64,000 bases of DNA from Chelativorans sp. ZYF759 (GTDB lineage: Bacteria; Pseudomonadota; Alphaproteobacteria; Rhizobiales; Rhizobiaceae): positions 285,751 through 349,750 of the forward strand of contig NZ_WVVV01000003.1 in the NCBI RefSeq assembly GCF_012911015.1. Reading direction: 5' to 3'. A program made the translations under genes and the position numbers. The notes beneath the pieces were generated by a model, which did no database searches, was not told the origin of the DNA, and saw only the letters and a list, made by a program, of their open reading frames with translations. This document shows positions 61,297-64,000 of this stretch, in pieces. Numbering within the stretch: position 1 is the stretch's first letter; each line of letters starts with the position of its first letter.

Positions 61297-61325
61297 TTGA
61301 CTAAAGTCTTAGCGATCGGTTAACG
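61297..61325 (+). promoter_or_regulatory. Candidate promoter overlapping a CtrA-like box
   Basis: TTGACT (61297-61302) and TTAACG (61320-61325) are 17 bp apart, a plausible sigma-70 pair. The same bases contain TTAG-N7-TTAAC (61309-61324), one mismatch from a CtrA box, so CtrA could control this promoter. It would read a leader of about 180 nt into the 44-residue gene. Confidence 0.4.
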
Positions 61326-61509
61326 GAGCGTCATTCGTAAGTAACTGAATAGCCTATCGTTTTCCACGCTCATCCGGCGCATCCCTCGGCGTGGCCTCAT
61401 TTCGGCCCGAATTGCATTGCGGGAAGGCGCCCGAAGAGCTATCAGGTCTCCAGCGACGCGTGGGGGCGCTGCTGGAATCAAACACTACATACGGGGCCGA
61501 ACCGAAATC

Positions 61510-61644
61510 ATGGACGAAACCGTTCAGAAGTCCTGCTGGGGCCTAACCGCCAAGGCAGTGTTGGGTTTTGCTTGCATCATTTTCGTGGCGTGGCTGATTA
61601 TTGGCGGAGGCGAAAGCGCCGCCATCCTCGCATCGAAGCAATAG
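61510..61644 (+). CDS. 44-residue single-span membrane protein
   Basis: The peptide MDETVQKSCWGLTAKAVLGF... ends IIGGGESAAILASKQ, with one membrane helix at about 13-32. The start ATG lies in a frame open further upstream, but the membrane protein begins naturally there. A strong terminator follows 22 bp after the stop, which supports a short monocistronic gene. I know no family or function. Confidence 0.6.
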   Translation: MDETVQKSCWGLTAKAVLGFACIIFVAWLIIGGGESAAILASKQ

Positions 61645-61666
61645 AACCGAACGCATCGTTTTTTGA

Positions 61667-61690
61667 GGGCGGCCTTGTGCCGCCCTTTTT
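61667..61690 (+). terminator. Intrinsic terminator after the 44-residue gene
   Basis: GGGCGGC (61667-61673), 5-nt loop, GCCGCCC (61679-61685), then TTTTT (61686-61690). This is a textbook rho-independent terminator on the plus strand. Confidence 0.9.
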
Positions 61691-61824
61691 CATTGCCGCC
61701 TTATGTGTCGCGGGGGCGCCATTGCGCGTCGGCACTGCACGCAGGGCAGGGTGCCTCTGGTACTAGAACACCACGCGGGACCGTGCGATCTGGTCCATTG
61801 CACCCTGATGACCGGAGCCTGTCC

Positions 61825-63225
61825 ATGTTCCTTTCCGTATTCGACCTTTTCAAGATCGGCGTCGGGCCGTCGAGTTCGCACACGATGGGTCCGATGGTGG
61901 CAGCTGGCCGCTTTCTCGCCGAAATCGCGGGCGACGACTGGCCACGGCCCGCCGGTGCGAAGGTGGTGCGCCTTGCCGTCAGCCTGCATGGCTCGCTGGC
62001 CTTCACGGGGGTCGGCCACGCCACGGATCGCGCGGTGGTACTGGGGCTTGCCGGCGAAACGCCTCTGAGCGTCGATCCGGACGAGGTCGAGGGCAAGCTG
62101 GCCGGCATTGCTGAACGCAAGATGGTGACCCCGCCCGGCCATCCGGGCTACCGTTTCGATCCGCAGGTGGATCTCGTCTTCGACCGCAAGCAGCCGCTGC
62201 CGGGCCACGCCAACGGCATGGCCTTTGCGGCTTACGATGCGGGCGACCGGCTGCTGCTGCGCCGTATCTACTATTCGGTTGGCGGCGGCTTTGTCGTGTC
62301 CGAAGAAGAGTTGCAGCGCCTGAAGGCGCGCGGTCCCGAAGGCCAGGCTTCCGACGTTCCCTATCCTTTCCGCAATGCCCGCCAGATGCTGGAGATGGCG
62401 GCTTCCGCGGGATTGTCTATCGCCGAGATGAAGCGTGCCAACGAAGTTGTGCACCGCTCGCATGGCGAACTCGACGAAGAGCTGGATCGCATCTGGGACG
62501 TGATGGACGCCTGCGTCGAACGCGGTCTCGGCCAGTCCGGCATCATGCCGGGCGGTCTCAACGTGAAACGCCGCGCGCGCCAGATCCACGACAAGCTGGA
62601 GGAAGAGTGGCGCTCCAACCGGCCCAATCCGCTGCTCGCAAATGACTGGCTGTCGGTCTTTGCCATGGCGGTCAATGAGGAGAACGCGGCGGGCGGCCGG
62701 GTTGTCACCGCCCCGACCAATGGCGCGGCGGGCGTCATCCCGGCGGTCATCCGCTACTGGACGAAGTTCCATCCGGATGCCGACCGCAAGGGCATTCGCG
62801 ACTTCTTGCTGACGGCGGCTGCCGTGGGCGGGCTTATCAAGCACAATGCCTCCATCTCAGGCGCCGAAGTCGGCTGCCAGGGGGAGGTGGGCTCGGCGGC
62901 TGCCATGGCGGCGGCGGGGCTGTGCGCGGTGATGGGCGGCACGCCGGCCCAGATTGAGAACGCCGCCGAGATCGCGCTGGAGCACCATCTCGGCATGACC
63001 TGCGACCCCGTCGGCGGCCTCGTCCAGGTCCCCTGCATCGAGCGCAACGCGCTGGGCGCGGTGAAGGCGGTGACCGCCGCCTCCCTGGCGCTGAAGGGTG
63101 ACGGCACCCATTTCGTGCCTCTCGACGCCGCCATCGAGACGATGCGCCAGACCGGGCTCGACATGAACGAGAAATACAAGGAGACGAGCCTGGGCGGCCT
63201 CGCCGTCAACGTCGTGGAATGTTGA
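61825..63225 (+). CDS. sdaA: L-serine ammonia-lyase (iron-sulfur type)
   Basis: This 466-residue single-chain serine deaminase converts serine to pyruvate and ammonia with a 4Fe-4S cluster. The N-terminal part [23 protein letters not shown] and the catalytic half with [14 protein letters not shown] are typical. The cluster cysteines are seen in [24 protein letters not shown] and VPCIERNA. The open frame begins at 61663 but the family start is the ATG at 61825. Monocistronic. Confidence 0.97.
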   Translation: MFLSVFDLFKIGVGPSSSHTMGPMVAAGRFLAEIAGDDWPRPAGAKVVRLAVSLHGSLAFTGVGHATDRAVVLGLAGETPLSVDPDEVEGKLAGIAERKMVTPPGHPGYRFDPQVDLVFDRKQPLPGHANGMAFAAYDAGDRLLLRRIYYSVGGGFVVSEEELQRLKARGPEGQASDVPYPFRNARQMLEMAASAGLSIAEMKRANEVVHRSHGELDEELDRIWDVMDACVERGLGQSGIMPGGLNVKRRARQIHDKLEEEWRSNRPNPLLANDWLSVFAMAVNEENAAGGRVVTAPTNGAAGVIPAVIRYWTKFHPDADRKGIRDFLLTAAAVGGLIKHNASISGAEVGCQGEVGSAAAMAAAGLCAVMGGTPAQIENAAEIALEHHLGMTCDPVGGLVQVPCIERNALGAVKAVTAASLALKGDGTHFVPLDAAIETMRQTGLDMNEKYKETSLGGLAVNVVEC

Positions 63226-63300
63226 TCTCCGCCGTGCTGGCTGTGGACGGTGGCCCGCCTCCACCTTTCATGTCGCCGATCGAAGTCCTAGAAGGAAGGC

Positions 63301-63732
63301 ATGAGCCTCAATCTTCTCAAACTCTGCGTCGGTGCCGAGAGCGTCGAGGACCTCGAAGGCTGGATCGGCGAGCGCATGGCCGCGCGTCGCGCCGCCGGCG
63401 AGCCGATTGAGCAGATCCATACCACCCGGATGGTCCCGAAACGCGTCGGCGAACTGCTCGAGGGCGGATCGCTCTTTTGGGTCATCAAGGGCGGGATCCA
63501 GTGCCGCCAGCGCCTGCTCGACATCCGGCCCTTTACCGACGCGGAGGGGATCGGGCGCTGCCATCTCGTCCTCGAGCCCGTCATTGCGCGCACCGACTGG
63601 CAGCCGCGCCGGCCTTTCCAGGGCTGGCGATACCTGACCTTGGCGGATGCGCCTGCCGACATTGGCGCGGGAGGCGATGAGGCCATGCCCGCGCCGTTAC
63701 GGCGCGAACTTGCCGAGCTCGGCCTTCTCTGA
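63301..63732 (+). CDS. DUF1489 family protein
   Basis: This 143-residue protein has LNLLKLCVGAESVEDLEGWI, HTTRMVPKRVGELLEGGSLFWVIKG and RPFQGWRYLTLADAPADIG, the DUF1489 pattern of alphaproteobacteria. It is probably cytosolic and of unknown function. A GAAGGAAGGC ribosome site precedes the ATG. It sits between sdaA and tuf. Confidence 0.93.
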   Translation: MSLNLLKLCVGAESVEDLEGWIGERMAARRAAGEPIEQIHTTRMVPKRVGELLEGGSLFWVIKGGIQCRQRLLDIRPFTDAEGIGRCHLVLEPVIARTDWQPRRPFQGWRYLTLADAPADIGAGGDEAMPAPLRRELAELGLL

Positions 63733-63774
63733 GACTTCGCCAGCGCGGCTTTTGCGGCTTCGTATCGGGTGCCT

Positions 63775-63803
63775 CTTGTCTTTTGGCGCCTTTGTCGCTA
63801 ATC
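63775..63803 (+). promoter_or_regulatory. Candidate sigma-70 promoter of tuf
   Basis: CTTGTC and CTAATC are separated by 17 bp, close to CTTGAC-N17-CTATAT. Initiation near 63810 would give a leader of about 43 nt containing the AAGGAAAGG ribosome site. Confidence 0.5.
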
Positions 63804-63852
63804 GCCGCGCCATCGCTTTGAACTCCGACGAGTGTCCGCAAGGAAAGGTACG

Positions 63853-64000
63853 ATGGCCAAAAGCAAATTCGAGCGCAACAAGCCGCATGTGAACATTGGC
63901 ACGATTGGTCACGTTGACCATGGCAAGACGTCTTTGACGGCTGCGATCACGAAGTATTTCGGCGAGTTCCGCGCCTATGACCAGATCGACGCGGCGCCTG
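63853..64000 (+). CDS. tuf: Elongation factor Tu, 5' end only
   Basis: The first 49 residues of EF-Tu are present before the window ends: [20 protein letters not shown] with the GTP-binding P-loop GHVDHGKT at 19-26, then [15 protein letters not shown]-Tu carries aminoacyl-tRNA to the ribosome. An AAGGAAAGG ribosome site lies ahead of the ATG. Since the str-operon genes fusA and rpsG are absent upstream, this may be the second tuf copy usual in proteobacteria, or the one next to secE. Confidence 0.97.
   Translation, partial: MAKSKFERNKPHVNIGTIGHVDHGKTSLTAAITKYFGEFRAYDQIDAAP

Noticed and set aside
63733..63852. tRNA gene before tuf
   Set aside because: In many bacteria a tRNA gene precedes tuf or secE, but no cloverleaf or GTTCGAATC-type T-arm is visible in this 120-bp spacer.

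Overview
The window is high-GC chromosomal DNA from an alphaproteobacterium, most likely order Hyphomicrobiales (Rhizobiales). The evidence is the PleD/DivK pair, a PdhS/PleC-type histidine kinase, TTAA-N7-TTAAC CtrA boxes, a GGAAC-N16-CGTT sigma-EcfG promoter, a CsgH-type curli chaperone, a zinc-ribbon DinB, and many small families typical of rhizobia (TIGR02301, DUF1289, DUF1488, DUF1489, DUF3572, DUF983). I cannot name the genus. Genes are tightly packed, often sharing 4-bp ATGA overlaps, and convergent genes often touch or overlap. I see no rRNA, tRNA, CRISPR array, prophage or transposase.

Layout. 0-7.9 kb: MscS (cut by the window edge), a GNAT/ATP-grasp amidoligase pair, HD hydrolase, YgfZ, secreted proteins, Nudix, SRAP (YedK/HMCES-type) and a stress-type membrane protein. 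7.9-11.9 kb: glycerol use (glpD-glpK and divergent glpR). 11.9-19.1 kb: retropepsin-like protease, cobT, histidine kinase, GST, uracil-DNA glycosylase, Lrp regulator, AlkD and a beta-hydroxyacid dehydrogenase. 19.2-22 kb: two divergent groups of very small genes around a 654-bp AT-rich gap. 22-29.8 kb: molybdenum cofactor genes (mobB, mobA, moaA), two exporters, an ArsR/AHSA1 pair, small proteins and an uncharacterised cysteine-rich pair. 30-37.3 kb: dnaE, two curlin subunits with CsgH, and dinB. 37.5-40 kb: divK-pleD, then a 405-bp gap with two CtrA boxes and a candidate structured RNA, then rpmG. 40-52.6 kb: transport, Nudix, DUF983, rnr, topA, dprA, plsY, a degenerate pyrC and pyrB. 52.7-64 kb: aidB, AEC carrier, ruvX, UPF0173, gatC-GNAT-gatA, yjhX, ydcF, sdaA, DUF1489 and the start of tuf.

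How it works together. Several pieces concern genome upkeep (SRAP, UDG, AlkD, AidB, DinB, DnaE, DprA, RuvX, TopA). Cell-cycle signalling is represented by DivK, PleD and three sites resembling CtrA boxes. Biofilm potential is suggested by PleD (c-di-GMP synthesis) and the curlin genes, although no curli secretion genes are present here. The most novel-looking element is the candidate non-coding RNA at about 39.48-39.65 kb, behind tandem CtrA-like boxes and with no protein gene to serve. Other items worth attention are a PyrC homologue lacking catalytic residues, a cysteine-rich two-gene unit at 29.1-29.8 kb, and a solo YjhX in a genome whose TopA lies 12 kb away.
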